Source: Oscillospiraceae bacterium Marseille-Q3528 (GTDB lineage Bacteria > Bacillota > Clostridia > Lachnospirales > Lachnospiraceae). From it: 64,000 bases of DNA. Positions 8,542 to 16,952 of the stretch are shown here, one piece after another. Position 1 is the stretch's first letter, and the number at the start of each line of letters is the position of its first letter. The notes below the pieces were generated by a model. That model saw nothing but the letters and a program-made list of their open reading frames with translations. It was not told the DNA's origin and made no database searches. The position numbers and the translations under genes were made by a program. The DNA is taken from contig JAGTTR010000006.1 in NCBI GenBank assembly GCA_018223385.1, positions 89,336 to 153,335 of the forward strand, in the 5' to 3' direction.

Positions 8542-9363
8542 TTACCCATCGTGCCCGGCACACTTGGAACAAAATGCACCTTCTGCCTCTTCTTTCGGAA
8601 CGGTATAAATCATCCGCTTCAGCGCACTGCATCCCAGATTGATATGATACCGGTTCCCCGTCCTGGTAATGAACACATTGCCGCCGCTATTTTGTGCCGC
8701 CCCGCACAGCTCACATCCCCGATAGAGTTCTCCATCTGTATTTCTTCTGGCACCCAGTTCCTTTTCCGGGCACACACTGACTGAGGGCTGCAGATAGGTA
8801 CAGTTCGGATCCGTATGGTATACTGTTCCATGTTCGGTCTTGTATACCACATCCCCCGATAATCTTCCTTCCCCTGACACGCCGCCTCCGCCAATCCATG
8901 CCCGGGCTGTCCCCGCAGCACAGCCTTGTATCAGATGTCCCCGTGTCAGAGAAAACCATGGCCTTACCCGAAACCGGGTCTGCAGGGCGATCAGTGCCTG
9001 TTCTGCGGACAGATCCGCCTGCCCGCTTTGCTGTCTGGTCACCGGCATCCCCACCCCAGCCAAAACAATCCCTTTTTGTTTCTGATACACCGGTGGGCAG
9101 TCCAGAAGCAGTTTTCCCTGGGCATAAACCGTTCCGACAGCAGCTGCAGCCCCCGGCTGATCTGTGCCCCCGGTTTCTGCCCCATACTGTAAAACAGCCA
9201 TTTCCCTGGAAGACTGCATCAGAGACAGCTCTGCCCTGGACTGGACATGCAAAGTCTGAAAAAATACCGACAGCGACAGAAAAAACAGCAGAAACAGCGG
9301 AAGCACCGCCGCTGTCTCCACCGTGATACTTCCTTTTCCGGAAAAGGCGGTGAACAAAGACAT
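8542..9363 (-). CDS. TadE/TadF-like pilus assembly protein
   Basis: About 273 residues from the ATG at 9363. The start MSLFTAFSGKGSITVETAAV contains the pseudopilin site (Gly-Ser, Glu five residues on) and a long hydrophobic helix. The extracellular part ends with cysteine-rich segments (VYHTDPNCTYLQP, YRGCELCG, YHINLGCSALKRM, AFCSKCAGHDG) that could bind metal or form disulfides. An ATG at 9528 is in frame, but the 55 residues it adds do not look like TadE. The ribosome site is weak (GGGGAAG), and start and site lie inside a long predicted stem, 9343-9545. Confidence 0.8.
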   Translation of the reverse strand: MSLFTAFSGKGSITVETAAVLPLFLLFFLSLSVFFQTLHVQSRAELSLMQSSREMAVLQYGAETGGTDQPGAAAAVGTVYAQGKLLLDCPPVYQKQKGIVLAGVGMPVTRQQSGQADLSAEQALIALQTRFRVRPWFSLTRGHLIQGCAAGTARAWIGGGGVSGEGRLSGDVVYKTEHGTVYHTDPNCTYLQPSVSVCPEKELGARRNTDGELYRGCELCGAAQNSGGNVFITRTGNRYHINLGCSALKRMIYTVPKEEAEGAFCSKCAGHDG

Positions 9364-9545
9364 CTTCCCCAGAGAATGCAAATGATCCTTACATTTAGAT
9401 AGGAACCCGGCTCCCGGATTTGAAGCCAGACAGAGATATTTTGATAGAAGAGAGTCATGTTTTTTTATTTTCTTACACGTCCGTATATATAAGACAGGTG
9501 GTGCATTATTTTTCCCTGGAGAAGACATCTTTCTTCACCGCCTTT
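9343..9545 (-). promoter_or_regulatory. 34-bp intercistronic stem covering a start codon
   Basis: Segments 9512-9545 and 9343-9376 pair in the minus-strand transcript over 34 positions, with one mismatch and four G-U pairs, around a 135-base loop. The 5' arm begins five bases past the DUF5702 stop. The 3' arm contains the ribosome site and ATG (9363) of the tadE-like gene. G-U pairs rather than strict DNA symmetry suggest selection at RNA level. Confidence 0.7.
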
Positions 9546-9549
9546 CTGT

Positions 9550-11160
9550 TTAAAAATCCATGTAACCATAAGTTTCTTCTGTCCCATACGTTCCACCGCT
9601 CCATCGGGAGGGCAGAAACAATGGAGAGAGCGTAAATTCCGCTCTGGCCCGCACGGCAAACACGCCTGTATCCAGGCAGAAGTCCGGCCTGTTTTTCCCG
9701 ATGCGTATGGTCTGTTCTGCCATATCCATGCAGCGCAGCGTCCGTTCTTCCAGCGGAGTAAGCGCCAGAAGCAGCCGCACATAGCCCACATAGTCCATTC
9801 CCGCCTGCTGAGAGGCGCCATCCTCCACAGAGAAAGAAAATAGCCGTTCTACCGTGCACTGAAAGGTCTCATCTGTTTTCACAAATACCACCTTTTCTCC
9901 CTTGCATAAAAGCCGGACATCCATCAGACTTTCCTCATAAGCCCACAAAAGAACGATTGCTGTCTTCATAAGCTCTGTCAGCATGGGGATTGCCAGTACC
10001 CCGCAGATCACGGCTGCCAGTGCCTCCGCTTCCGCCTGTCGCTGACCGGAGGACAACAGATAGGTAAAATTCATACCAAATCGCAGGAGCAGCAGCCGTT
10101 CCAGCACACTTTTCAGATTCTCCCGGTCCTCATTTTTGCCTGCCAGCACATACTCGCACTGGTAGGCAAACGCCCCCGGCACCCGTTCTCCCTGTGTCAG
10201 ACAGGACAGCCGATCCAGAACATATTCATTAAACAGAAGCGCCTCCCCCGTTACCTTCGGAATCTCCGGAGACAAACTGCCAAAGCCCTGTGCCCGCGTC
10301 CGCTGGCTCATCAGCGTACCCGGTTCTACTGCAGCCGAAGAAAGTGCTTCTTCCCCGGCCACTAACCCCAAAACGCCCATTTTCATATACTGCTTCAGTG
10401 TGTGGATCGGATTTTCAAACTCCATAGCCGAAAGATCCGGTTCCGGGGCTGCTCCGCCGGGGTTTTCCTTTGCTGCAGCCTCTGCCTTCTCGATTGCCGC
10501 TGCTTTGGCCGCTTCCCGCATTTCTTCGATTCCGTCTGAAACCGAATCCGCCTGCGTAAGAAGAGACTGTCCGGTTTGCAGAAAATCCCTTCCCTGATCA
10601 GAAAGCACCTCATCTGCCAGTTTTTCCATAAGTGCCTCCCTGGCATACAGCACCGCCTGATACCGAAACGCTGCTCCACCCGCATCCGATGCCAGAACCA
10701 CCGCTTCCGGTGTCACTGTTCCAACATGAACGCCTGTATAGCTGCCGGATTGTTCTTCGCCGATACCAGCCGACGCATACTGTCTGATCTTGCTGCCCAG
10801 TGCTTCCGTGTAGAGTGTCCCCTTGCTTCCACCTGACAGAAAGAATACCTCATACTGTTCCAGCAGATCTCTGTCATATTCCGAAAAGAGACTGAACATC
10901 CCCTGATCCAGCGCAGCAACACACTGCACTCTGGCCGTCTGTACCCTTGCGCTCTCCAGCAGGCCCAGCAGCAGCGTCAGCACCAGAAGCAATAGAAGGC
11001 TTAAAAATACCGTAACGCTTCCCTCTGCAGCATCCTCGCATTTTGATGGTTCTGCCGTCGGCTTCCAGCGTTCTGTCTGTTGATTCCGATCCGCATCTAC
11101 TCTGACCATTACAGGCTGTATCATCTGCCAGCTCCCCGATTTCACATACCCTATGCGCAT
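9550..11160 (-). CDS. DUF5702 protein of the Tad-like locus
   Basis: 536 residues. A hydrophilic head of about 45 residues leads to EGSVTVFLSLLLLLVLTLLLGLLESARV, a TadE/TadG-like membrane anchor with Glu in the helix. A large extracellular part follows, with helical Ala/Glu-rich stretches and a further membrane segment near residues 375-395 (IPMLTELMKTAIVLLWAYEES). DUF5702 proteins are typical of Tad loci in Lachnospiraceae; their role is unknown, perhaps a large pseudopilin or TadG equivalent. The ATG at 11160 overlaps the flp1 stop as TGATG, implying translational coupling. A second ATG at 11124 after GGGGAG is an alternative. Confidence 0.8.
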   Translation of the reverse strand: MRIGYVKSGSWQMIQPVMVRVDADRNQQTERWKPTAEPSKCEDAAEGSVTVFLSLLLLLVLTLLLGLLESARVQTARVQCVAALDQGMFSLFSEYDRDLLEQYEVFFLSGGSKGTLYTEALGSKIRQYASAGIGEEQSGSYTGVHVGTVTPEAVVLASDAGGAAFRYQAVLYAREALMEKLADEVLSDQGRDFLQTGQSLLTQADSVSDGIEEMREAAKAAAIEKAEAAAKENPGGAAPEPDLSAMEFENPIHTLKQYMKMGVLGLVAGEEALSSAAVEPGTLMSQRTRAQGFGSLSPEIPKVTGEALLFNEYVLDRLSCLTQGERVPGAFAYQCEYVLAGKNEDRENLKSVLERLLLLRFGMNFTYLLSSGQRQAEAEALAAVICGVLAIPMLTELMKTAIVLLWAYEESLMDVRLLCKGEKVVFVKTDETFQCTVERLFSFSVEDGASQQAGMDYVGYVRLLLALTPLEERTLRCMDMAEQTIRIGKNRPDFCLDTGVFAVRARAEFTLSPLFLPSRWSGGTYGTEETYGYMDF

Positions 11161-11330
11161 CAGATCGTTCCGCTTCTGGTTGTAATGGTCTTGAAAATAC
11201 TGTTTACCAGGTTGGTCAGCTGTTCCTTGAAAATGATAACCAACCCAATAAGTACCACCAGGATCAGGATCATCTCCACCACACCAATTCCTCTGTCTTC
11301 CTTTAAAATCTGCATGACTGATCTGAGCAT
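11160..11330 (-). CDS. Flp1-type type IVb pilin
   Basis: A 56-residue major pilin candidate: MLRSVMQILKEDRGIGVVEM, then a hydrophobic helix ILILVVLIGLVIIF and a short KEQLTNLVNSIFKTITTRSGTI tail. The short leader, a Gly before the helix and Glu at the fifth position after it match Flp pilins, and the size matches the Flp1 family. A prepilin peptidase should cut at Gly-Ile-Gly. AGGGGG precedes the ATG at 11330. It follows tadC by 18 bases, and its stop overlaps the DUF5702 start. This would be the pilus subunit that the rest of the operon assembles. Confidence 0.88.
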   Translation of the reverse strand: MLRSVMQILKEDRGIGVVEMILILVVLIGLVIIFKEQLTNLVNSIFKTITTRSGTI

Positions 11331-11348
11331 AAAAATCCCCCTTACATC

Positions 11349-12752
11349 TTATAGTTGAAAAGCTGCGAAAGCCGGGTAAAGAATGATCACAATGGTCACC
11401 ACCAGCATAAGAACCATTGGCAGAAGCATCCGTGTGCCCGCTTCTTCCCCTGTCTTTCTCGCTCTTCTTTTCTGTTCCTCAAACGCTTCCCGCGACTCCT
11501 GCCCCAGGCTTTCCAGCAGCTTATGATTTCCTTTTCTGCTGTTTTGCGCCAGCAGACCGCCCAGCCGCATATAGGGTAAAAGTCCACACCGCTTCCCATA
11601 CTGTTCGCAGGCTCTCCCCTCTGAAATACCGTTCACCATCTCGTAGTAAGACAGCGTCAGTTCCTCGTAAGCATAACGGTAAATTCCTTCCTGTTCTTTT
11701 CTTCTGCGGTAATCCATGGCGATCCGTCCAAAAGCAGTCTGCACCGTCAGTCCGGCCCGCATAAGAACCGTCAGCTTACTGACCAGTCCCGGATAATCCG
11801 CCAGCAGCTGCGCCCGCCGTTTCTCTGTCTCCCCGGTGAGCCGTTCATCCCGGCAGATATACAGCAGGATCCCCGCCAGAAACAGCAGCAGCGACAGAAA
11901 CCAGAATTCTTTTCCGGTTCTTTTCCGAAAGATAACTGTTTCTCCGTCTATCTGTTCCGGCAGGGAAAAGCCTTCTTCCTGCAGAGATTCCTGATCAGCT
12001 TTTTCCAGTGCATGATCCGTTTTCCGCCGAAAAGCTTCCCCGTCTGTCTTACGGAGCGGATATACCATCACTTCTCTCGTATAGACGGCTTCCTCCTGCT
12101 GACAGGCAATCACAGCCCGTACCTGTACCAGTTCCCCTGCTTCTTCCGCAAAGCTGTCCGCAATCTGTCCGGCACTGTTCAGCACGTCCGGCTGATCCGT
12201 CATCCACTGTACCACCACACCTTCCAGCGGTTCTGTTTCAAACACCAGCGGCAGATCCACCCGATGAGGGCTGCTGTTTTCTCCCAGAAACGCCTTGTCC
12301 AGCAAATCCATGGCCTCTTTCAGGCGTTCTTTTGCCTCCGCCGCAGTATATACTCGCTCGGAAAGCTGTAAAGATACCGTTTCCTTTGTGCCATCCTGCC
12401 GTACTGCCTCCAATGTTTCCTGCCGGTCTCCCTGATGATAGGATGGACGCTCCACAAAGCTTACTTCCAGCTGCTGCCGCTGATACAAGCCCCAGACAAC
12501 GCCGCAGACTGCCAGCAGCAGACAGACCAGACAGCAGATCAGGAATTCCCGGATCTTTTTGCAATGGTACTGCTCCAACAGCTGTTCTTTCTTTTTACCC
12601 GGATGAAGCAGCATCAGCTGTTCTCCCAGCAGTCCTCTGTCTTTGAAAAATGTCTGGTAGAACCGACTCCTGTAAATCCATTCCACCAGTCTGTCAAACT
12701 TCAATCTGCAACACCCGACCTCCCAGGTAAACTGCCGCTGCATAAATAACAA
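11349..12752 (-). CDS. TadC-like type II secretion F-domain membrane protein
   Basis: 467 residues, an inner-membrane platform protein of the Tad system. It begins with a short cytoplasmic part, a first membrane helix (FLICCLVCLLLAVCGVVWGLY) and a long extracellular insert of about 170 residues, which is unusual for TadC. A second helix (FWFLSLLLFLAGILLYIC) and the F-domain follow (YPGLVSKLTVLMRAGLTVQTAF ... LLPMVLMLVVTIVIILYPAFAAF). The ATG at 12752 overlaps the tadB end by 59 bases. A TTG at 12704, downstream of GGGAGG, would shorten this overlap and is a credible true start. Confidence 0.82.
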   Translation of the reverse strand: MLFMQRQFTWEVGCCRLKFDRLVEWIYRSRFYQTFFKDRGLLGEQLMLLHPGKKKEQLLEQYHCKKIREFLICCLVCLLLAVCGVVWGLYQRQQLEVSFVERPSYHQGDRQETLEAVRQDGTKETVSLQLSERVYTAAEAKERLKEAMDLLDKAFLGENSSPHRVDLPLVFETEPLEGVVVQWMTDQPDVLNSAGQIADSFAEEAGELVQVRAVIACQQEEAVYTREVMVYPLRKTDGEAFRRKTDHALEKADQESLQEEGFSLPEQIDGETVIFRKRTGKEFWFLSLLLFLAGILLYICRDERLTGETEKRRAQLLADYPGLVSKLTVLMRAGLTVQTAFGRIAMDYRRRKEQEGIYRYAYEELTLSYYEMVNGISEGRACEQYGKRCGLLPYMRLGGLLAQNSRKGNHKLLESLGQESREAFEEQKRRARKTGEEAGTRMLLPMVLMLVVTIVIILYPAFAAFQL

Positions 12753-13494
12753 GACACAATGTCATCATGCATATCCCGGCACCACAATGATAAAGTGCGT
12801 CCAGATATCCCGGTGAACCTGTCCGGATATACAGAATAATGCCAAAGGGAATCATACACATGATCCGCTGCTCATATCTTCTGCCCGCCGTCAGCACTTC
12901 GATCTCTCTCTGCACCGTTTCCCGCGCCTCCATAATGTCCGCCGTCTGTTCCATAATCTGTACCAGATTGCCCCCAGTACGCTTGGCCGCATGAAAAATA
13001 TCCGCAAAACAGACCGCATCCTCCAGCCCGCTCCGGTCTGCCAGTTCTGATAAGAGTTGTTCCGGCGTCCGATTCATGGACAATTCCCGCGTCATCAACT
13101 CCAGTTCCTCCATCATGGCAGTATCCTTTCCATGAATAGAGCGAAGATCTTTGAGTGCTTCCAGAACAGCCCGCTCTGCGCTGTCTCCTGCCCGGATGGA
13201 AGCCGCCATGGCCTGCATCCCTTCCTGAAATTCCGACGCATACCGCATCCGCCGTTTTCGCAGAAGCGCTTCCCTTCGAAACCTTCTGTAAAAAGGGAAA
13301 CACACCGCCAGTGGGAGCAATGCCCACCAGGAATCGTAAAACAGCCATGCTCCCACGCCACTCAGGACTGCCCATTCCGCCACCAGCTGCCACTTCTCCT
13401 TTGTGGAAAGCGCGGTCTGAAATCCTCTGGGTCGGACGGTCGGTGCCCTCGCATGCCTGCCCTGTTTTCGAAACAATCTGTCTGTTAGCCACAT
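12694..13494 (-). CDS. TadB-like type II secretion F-domain membrane protein
   Basis: 266 residues, partner of TadC in the Tad platform. Two membrane segments sit at the N-terminal side (EWAVLSGVGAWLFYDSWWALLPLAVCFPFY). The F-domain follows (FQEGMQAMAASIRAGDSAERAVLEAL ... FADIFHAAKRTGGNLVQIMEQTADIM), with C-terminal helices FGIILYIRTG and ICMMTLCLVIYAAAVYLGG. AGGGGG precedes the ATG at 13494. It is separated from tadA by 164 bases that contain a perfect 17-bp dyad but no gene. Confidence 0.85.
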   Translation of the reverse strand: MWLTDRLFRKQGRHARAPTVRPRGFQTALSTKEKWQLVAEWAVLSGVGAWLFYDSWWALLPLAVCFPFYRRFRREALLRKRRMRYASEFQEGMQAMAASIRAGDSAERAVLEALKDLRSIHGKDTAMMEELELMTRELSMNRTPEQLLSELADRSGLEDAVCFADIFHAAKRTGGNLVQIMEQTADIMEARETVQREIEVLTAGRRYEQRIMCMIPFGIILYIRTGSPGYLDALYHCGAGICMMTLCLVIYAAAVYLGGRVLQIEV

Positions 13495-13550
13495 ATTCCA
13501 TCCCCCTGCATCTCCAACATTTTATCTGCCACCTGCACAACTCCATGCTT

Positions 13551-13567
13551 TCCTGTGATTCACAGGA
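13551..13567. promoter_or_regulatory. Perfect dyad in the tadA-tadB gap
   Basis: TCCTGTGA and its complement around a single T. It is the only conspicuous symmetry in the 164-base gap between tadA and tadB. It could be an operator or a small mRNA hairpin; function unknown. Confidence 0.4.
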
Positions 13568-13658
13568 CACGATCTTACCTTTCATATAACGAAAGTCGCT
13601 GCCTCCGATTTTCCAGCTTGTCTCTTCTCCCAAAAACCTTATTTCCTTATTTTCAGGA

Positions 13659-14927
13659 TCACGCCGGATTCTGTTCTTCCGCAGCTTTCATTTCTTCCTC
13701 CCACTTGGGATCCGTCCCGAGGGAGATTCCCGCTGCCAGCAGCTTCTCCCGGTGAAACAGTTCCTTTTTCTTCTGTAGCCTTCCCAGTACCCGTCCGTCT
13801 TCTGCTTCGCCCTGCTCTTCGAACGCAAACAGCGGCTGGATCTGGATCTCCCCCTGCACACCAAGCATTTCCGAGATTTCCAGCACCCGGCGGCTGCCAT
13901 CCCGCAGACGCCCCAGATGCACAAGAATGTCAATGCCTGACGCAATCTGCCTGCGGATCGCCTCCATAGGAATATCCATTCCCATCAGTACCATCGTCTC
14001 CAGTCGGCTCAGCATATCTCTTGTGCTGTTGGCATGTCCCGTACTTAAGGAACCGTCATGGCCGGTATTCATACTCTGCAAAAGATCGATCGCTTCTTCT
14101 CCCCGCACTTCCCCGATGATGATCCGGTTGGGCCGCATCCGCAGGGCTGCCCGTACCAGCGTCCGGATGGTGATCTCGTTTTCTCCCTCCAGATTCTTTC
14201 CTCTGGCTTCCAGCCGCACCAGATTGGGCAATCCCCGGATCTGCAGCTCCGCATTATCCTCGATCACCACCACTCGCTCCTGGACGGGAATATACCCGGC
14301 CAGCACATTCAGGAACGTTGTCTTGCCGCTTCCTGTCCCTCCGCTGACGAACAGATTGTACCCTGCTTTCACCAGGCAGATGAGGAAATCTGCCGCCTCT
14401 CCTGTAATGGATTTCCAGGCAAGCAGATCCTGCATGCGGATGGGATTCTGTGGGAATCGCCGGATCGTGATCACCGGCCCGTCCACAGAAGCAGGCGGAA
14501 TGATCATATGTACTCGGGAACCGTCTTCCAGTCTGGCATCGGTCATCGGCTGTCTCGTATTGACGATCCGATTACATCGTCCGGCAATACGCTGTACAAG
14601 ATTCTCCACCACCTCTGTCGATGAGAATTCTTTCTCCCATTTGCGGATCCTGCCGTCCTCTTCCACAAAGACAACAGTTCCATTTACCATAATTTCGGTA
14701 ATCTTCTCATCGTCCAGAAGTTCCTGCAAAATATCCAGCCGTCGGATAGAGTTGAACACCGTTCGAGCCACATCTGCCTTCTCCCGCAGCGGCACATAAG
14801 CAAGCCTGCCTTCCCCGGCGGCCAGATGATTGATCACGCCCGCGGTTTCTTCATCAGCAGCATCATCTGCCATACGAAGTTCCCCGATGGCCCGCTCCCG
14901 CAGCCGCTCTACCTGCTCCGCATTCAC
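13659..14927 (-). CDS. tadA: TadA/CpaF-type secretion ATPase
   Basis: 422 residues, the hexameric cytoplasmic motor that powers pilus extension and possibly retraction. The N-terminal domain is followed by the Walker A loop GGTGSGKTTFLN. The Asp box and Walker B region read IIIGEVRGEEAIDLLQSMNTGH, and the His box DGSLSTGHANS follows. IMVNGTVVFVEEDGRI is the usual CpaF N-domain motif. Start is a GTG at 14927 after AGGTGAG. It lies 31 bases after tadZ. All catalytic motifs are intact, so the pilus motor should be functional. Confidence 0.93.
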   Translation of the reverse strand: MNAEQVERLRERAIGELRMADDAADEETAGVINHLAAGEGRLAYVPLREKADVARTVFNSIRRLDILQELLDDEKITEIMVNGTVVFVEEDGRIRKWEKEFSSTEVVENLVQRIAGRCNRIVNTRQPMTDARLEDGSRVHMIIPPASVDGPVITIRRFPQNPIRMQDLLAWKSITGEAADFLICLVKAGYNLFVSGGTGSGKTTFLNVLAGYIPVQERVVVIEDNAELQIRGLPNLVRLEARGKNLEGENEITIRTLVRAALRMRPNRIIIGEVRGEEAIDLLQSMNTGHDGSLSTGHANSTRDMLSRLETMVLMGMDIPMEAIRRQIASGIDILVHLGRLRDGSRRVLEISEMLGVQGEIQIQPLFAFEEQGEAEDGRVLGRLQKKKELFHREKLLAAGISLGTDPKWEEEMKAAEEQNPA

Positions 14928-14958
14928 AGCTTCTCACCTTCCTTCGATCGTCTTTTCG

Positions 14959-15990
14959 TCAGACACCCCCTGCTGATGTTGCCCTGTCTCCCAGCAGCCG
15001 CTCTACATACCGGTAAAGTGCCGTATCCTCACAGTCCTCCTGCAGGATGCGCTGCAGATCCTCCGGGGGCGGTGTCACCTGAAATAGCCGGTGCTCCCCT
15101 GTATGAAAACCGAGGCTTTCGCATACCCACAGAAACTGTTCCAGCTTGGCCGCGGATACCGGGTCGTCCTTCACCGGTACGTAAATCCTGTCGCACTGAT
15201 CCAGAATGGAGAACAGGCCTTCCAGGCAGTCCCCCAGATCCAGGATGACCCAGTCATAGCCATCTTCCTCCCGGATGCTTTCCAGCAGCCGCTCCCAGTG
15301 TTCCCATTCCATCACTTTGAGATCCGTATGGGAGGTGCCCGGCGGAATATAGTCCATCCGCCCCAGAGGCTGTACCAGCTCCCGCAGCTTTCCAAATACC
15401 CCGGGACGCCCCTGCAGAAGATGAAGCAACAATTCCGAGAAATCCCGATCCGGCACGCCAAAAAGGCCCCGAAATCCAGAGTATTCCTCAAAATTCAGAT
15501 ACAGCACACGGCTGTCTGCGGCCAGCACCTGCCCCAGCATCAGGGCAAACGATGTCCGCCCGCATCTTCTCACCGGGGAATACACGCCCAGAAACTGTGC
15601 CCGCTGCATTCTGACCTGGGACGTCCGCTCCGGTTCCACTACTGTTCCATAGCAATCCAGCACTTCCCGCAAGATCCCCTCAGAAGACTGATACTTATAC
15701 GTGGAGGGGAGATTCTCCCCCTTCGGCTGACTGCCGTCCGACAACAGCATGATCTTCTTCACCTTCAGCTGCTTCAGTTTCTCCGACAACAGATCCGGCG
15801 AAATGAGCAACAGGTCGATGGGGTGCTCTCTGGCATAGGCTTCCAGCGGTTCTGTCGAAGAAAACGCCTGCACCTCAAAAGGCAGTCCTCCCTTCGCACT
15901 GAAATATTCTGTCAGCTGTCCCGCGTACACTGCTTCTTTGTCACATACCGCACAGATGCCTCGTCCCCGCGTACTCATTTCTTCTGCCAT
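14959..15990 (-). CDS. TadZ/CpaE-like MinD-family protein with atypical P-loop
   Basis: 343 residues. An N-terminal receiver-like domain (residues 1-125) contains PIDLLLISPDLL and KKIMLLSDG. A MinD/ParA-like domain follows: VLYLNFEEYSGF, WVILDLGDC (Walker B-like), RIYVPVKDDPVSAAKLEQF. The P-loop reads GVYSPVRRCGRTSFAL: both signature lysines of the deviant Walker A are arginine. TadZ/CpaE proteins place the pilus at the pole and some have weakened ATPase sites, so this may bind nucleotide without normal hydrolysis. It is the first gene of the operon, with a promoter about 220 bases upstream. Confidence 0.82.
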   Translation of the reverse strand: MAEEMSTRGRGICAVCDKEAVYAGQLTEYFSAKGGLPFEVQAFSSTEPLEAYAREHPIDLLLISPDLLSEKLKQLKVKKIMLLSDGSQPKGENLPSTYKYQSSEGILREVLDCYGTVVEPERTSQVRMQRAQFLGVYSPVRRCGRTSFALMLGQVLAADSRVLYLNFEEYSGFRGLFGVPDRDFSELLLHLLQGRPGVFGKLRELVQPLGRMDYIPPGTSHTDLKVMEWEHWERLLESIREEDGYDWVILDLGDCLEGLFSILDQCDRIYVPVKDDPVSAAKLEQFLWVCESLGFHTGEHRLFQVTPPPEDLQRILQEDCEDTALYRYVERLLGDRATSAGGV

Positions 15991-16117
15991 TGATCATACC
16001 CCTTTCCATGTTCTCTGCCGATTCCCTGCAGATTTGCATCTACGCAGACAAAACACCTTGCCATTCTCCGTTCGGCCAAAATTTTCGGCAAGTAAATGTT
16101 TCCTATATTTCTGAAAA

Positions 16118-16135
16118 TTTGCAGGAACCTGCAAA
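16118..16135. promoter_or_regulatory. Dyad in the Tad operon leader
   Basis: TTTGCAGG, two bases, then CCTGCAAA: a perfect 8-2-8 palindrome between the probable promoter and tadZ. It may be a repressor operator. Confidence 0.45.
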
Positions 16136-16185
16136 GATGGCAGCTTGTCCGCCGCCCAGAACGGATCCGTTCTGTGAGAGTTTTT

Positions 16186-16238
16186 ATACAGCGCTTGCTG
16201 TATGATTGCATTATAGCAGCGCCCCAGACAGTCGTCTA
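16186..16238 (-). promoter_or_regulatory. Probable Tad operon promoter with a +1 hairpin
   Basis: On the minus strand, TAGACG (16238-16233), 17 bases and a consensus TATAAT (16215-16210). Predicted transcription starts near 16203. The first 18 transcribed bases form a perfect 7-bp hairpin with a 4-base loop (16186-16203, GCTGTAT arm). This leaves a leader of about 210 bases before tadZ. Confidence 0.6.
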
Positions 16239-16282
16239 TGGCGCAAATCACCAAACCGTACTTCCCCCGTTTTATCGGTTTT

Positions 16283-16579
16283 TCACAATGTTTTAATCGC
16301 CAGAACCGCGTACAAAAGCCCAATCCCCGGCAAACCAAGGACTCCCACCACCAGCATATTGAACAAATTGATCCCGGCATGAAGCCCGATCCCCAAAGCC
16401 GTAAACAGCAGATCCAGACAATAGATGCCTGCCGTTCCCGCCGCCGCCCGCAGCGCCACTGCCGCCAGTCTTCTCATATACCGACCGCCCAGGCCGATGA
16501 GCAGCACCAGGGCACACATGCCCACGATCCATCCGGCAGTTTCCTGATTCAGCATCCCCTGTATTCCTTCCATTCTCAT
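16283..16579 (-). CDS. bofA: BofA family pro-sigma-K processing inhibitor
   Basis: 98 residues, nearly all hydrophobic. The BofA signature is clear: GINLFNMLVVGVLGLPGIGLLY. In Bacillus, BofA sits in the outer forespore membrane with SpoIVFA and holds back the SpoIVFB protease until the forespore signal arrives. Many Clostridia keep a BofA homologue although their sigma-K control differs. It is divergent from yaaL, which usually lies beside it in the same direction in Bacillus. GAGG lies 11 bases before the ATG at 16579; a second ATG at 16573 is possible. Confidence 0.85.
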   Translation of the reverse strand: MRMEGIQGMLNQETAGWIVGMCALVLLIGLGGRYMRRLAAVALRAAAGTAGIYCLDLLFTALGIGLHAGINLFNMLVVGVLGLPGIGLLYAVLAIKTL

Positions 16580-16727
16580 TGCGCACCAGCCTCATTGCGT
16601 CTGTCTTCTGCTAAATAATATGGACGTCCGGCAAAAATTATGCGAAGCGGGTATAATATTTTCTCTTCTGCTTATACTGAAAGGACAGGAAATATTATCC
16701 AGCCCCGACAGAAAGGCGGTACCGTAT

Positions 16728-16952
16728 ATGAAGTATATGACTGTGCGCGAATATGAAAAAAATCTGATCCTGGAGGATCTGGCCCGCACAAAACAGGCGC
16801 TTGACAATGCCTATGATCACTTTGAAAATGTGGTTGACCCGGATCTCATTGACTGCTACATTTATGAAGTGAACGCTGTTCAACAAAAATATAAATATCT
16901 TTTGAAAATGGCAAAGCAGCTGCAGATCACTCCAAAAATCCCAGAATTTTAA
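16728..16952 (+). CDS. yaaL: YaaL family protein (DUF2508)
   Basis: A 74-residue, mostly helical cytoplasmic protein of unknown role. The signature is DLARTKQALDNAYDHFENVVDPDLIDCYIYEVNAVQQKYKYLLK. The family is regularly found beside recR and bofA in Firmicutes, and bofA is divergent here. The ATG at 16728 follows AAAGGCGG; an upstream in-frame ATG at 16620 would add 36 residues unlike the family. Its last 26 bases overlap the convergent spoIIR gene, so no terminator fits between them. Confidence 0.82.
   Translation: MKYMTVREYEKNLILEDLARTKQALDNAYDHFENVVDPDLIDCYIYEVNAVQQKYKYLLKMAKQLQITPKIPEF

Noticed and set aside
9364..9528. Longer start for the tadE-like gene at 9528
   Set aside because: The 55 added residues are unlike TadE N-termini and are encoded by the stem-loop region. 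The pseudopilin site would be too far from the start.
13927..14799. 290-codon plus frame (also 15091-15993)
   Set aside because: Shadows of tadA and tadZ, Ser/Arg- or His/Gln-rich without a start site.
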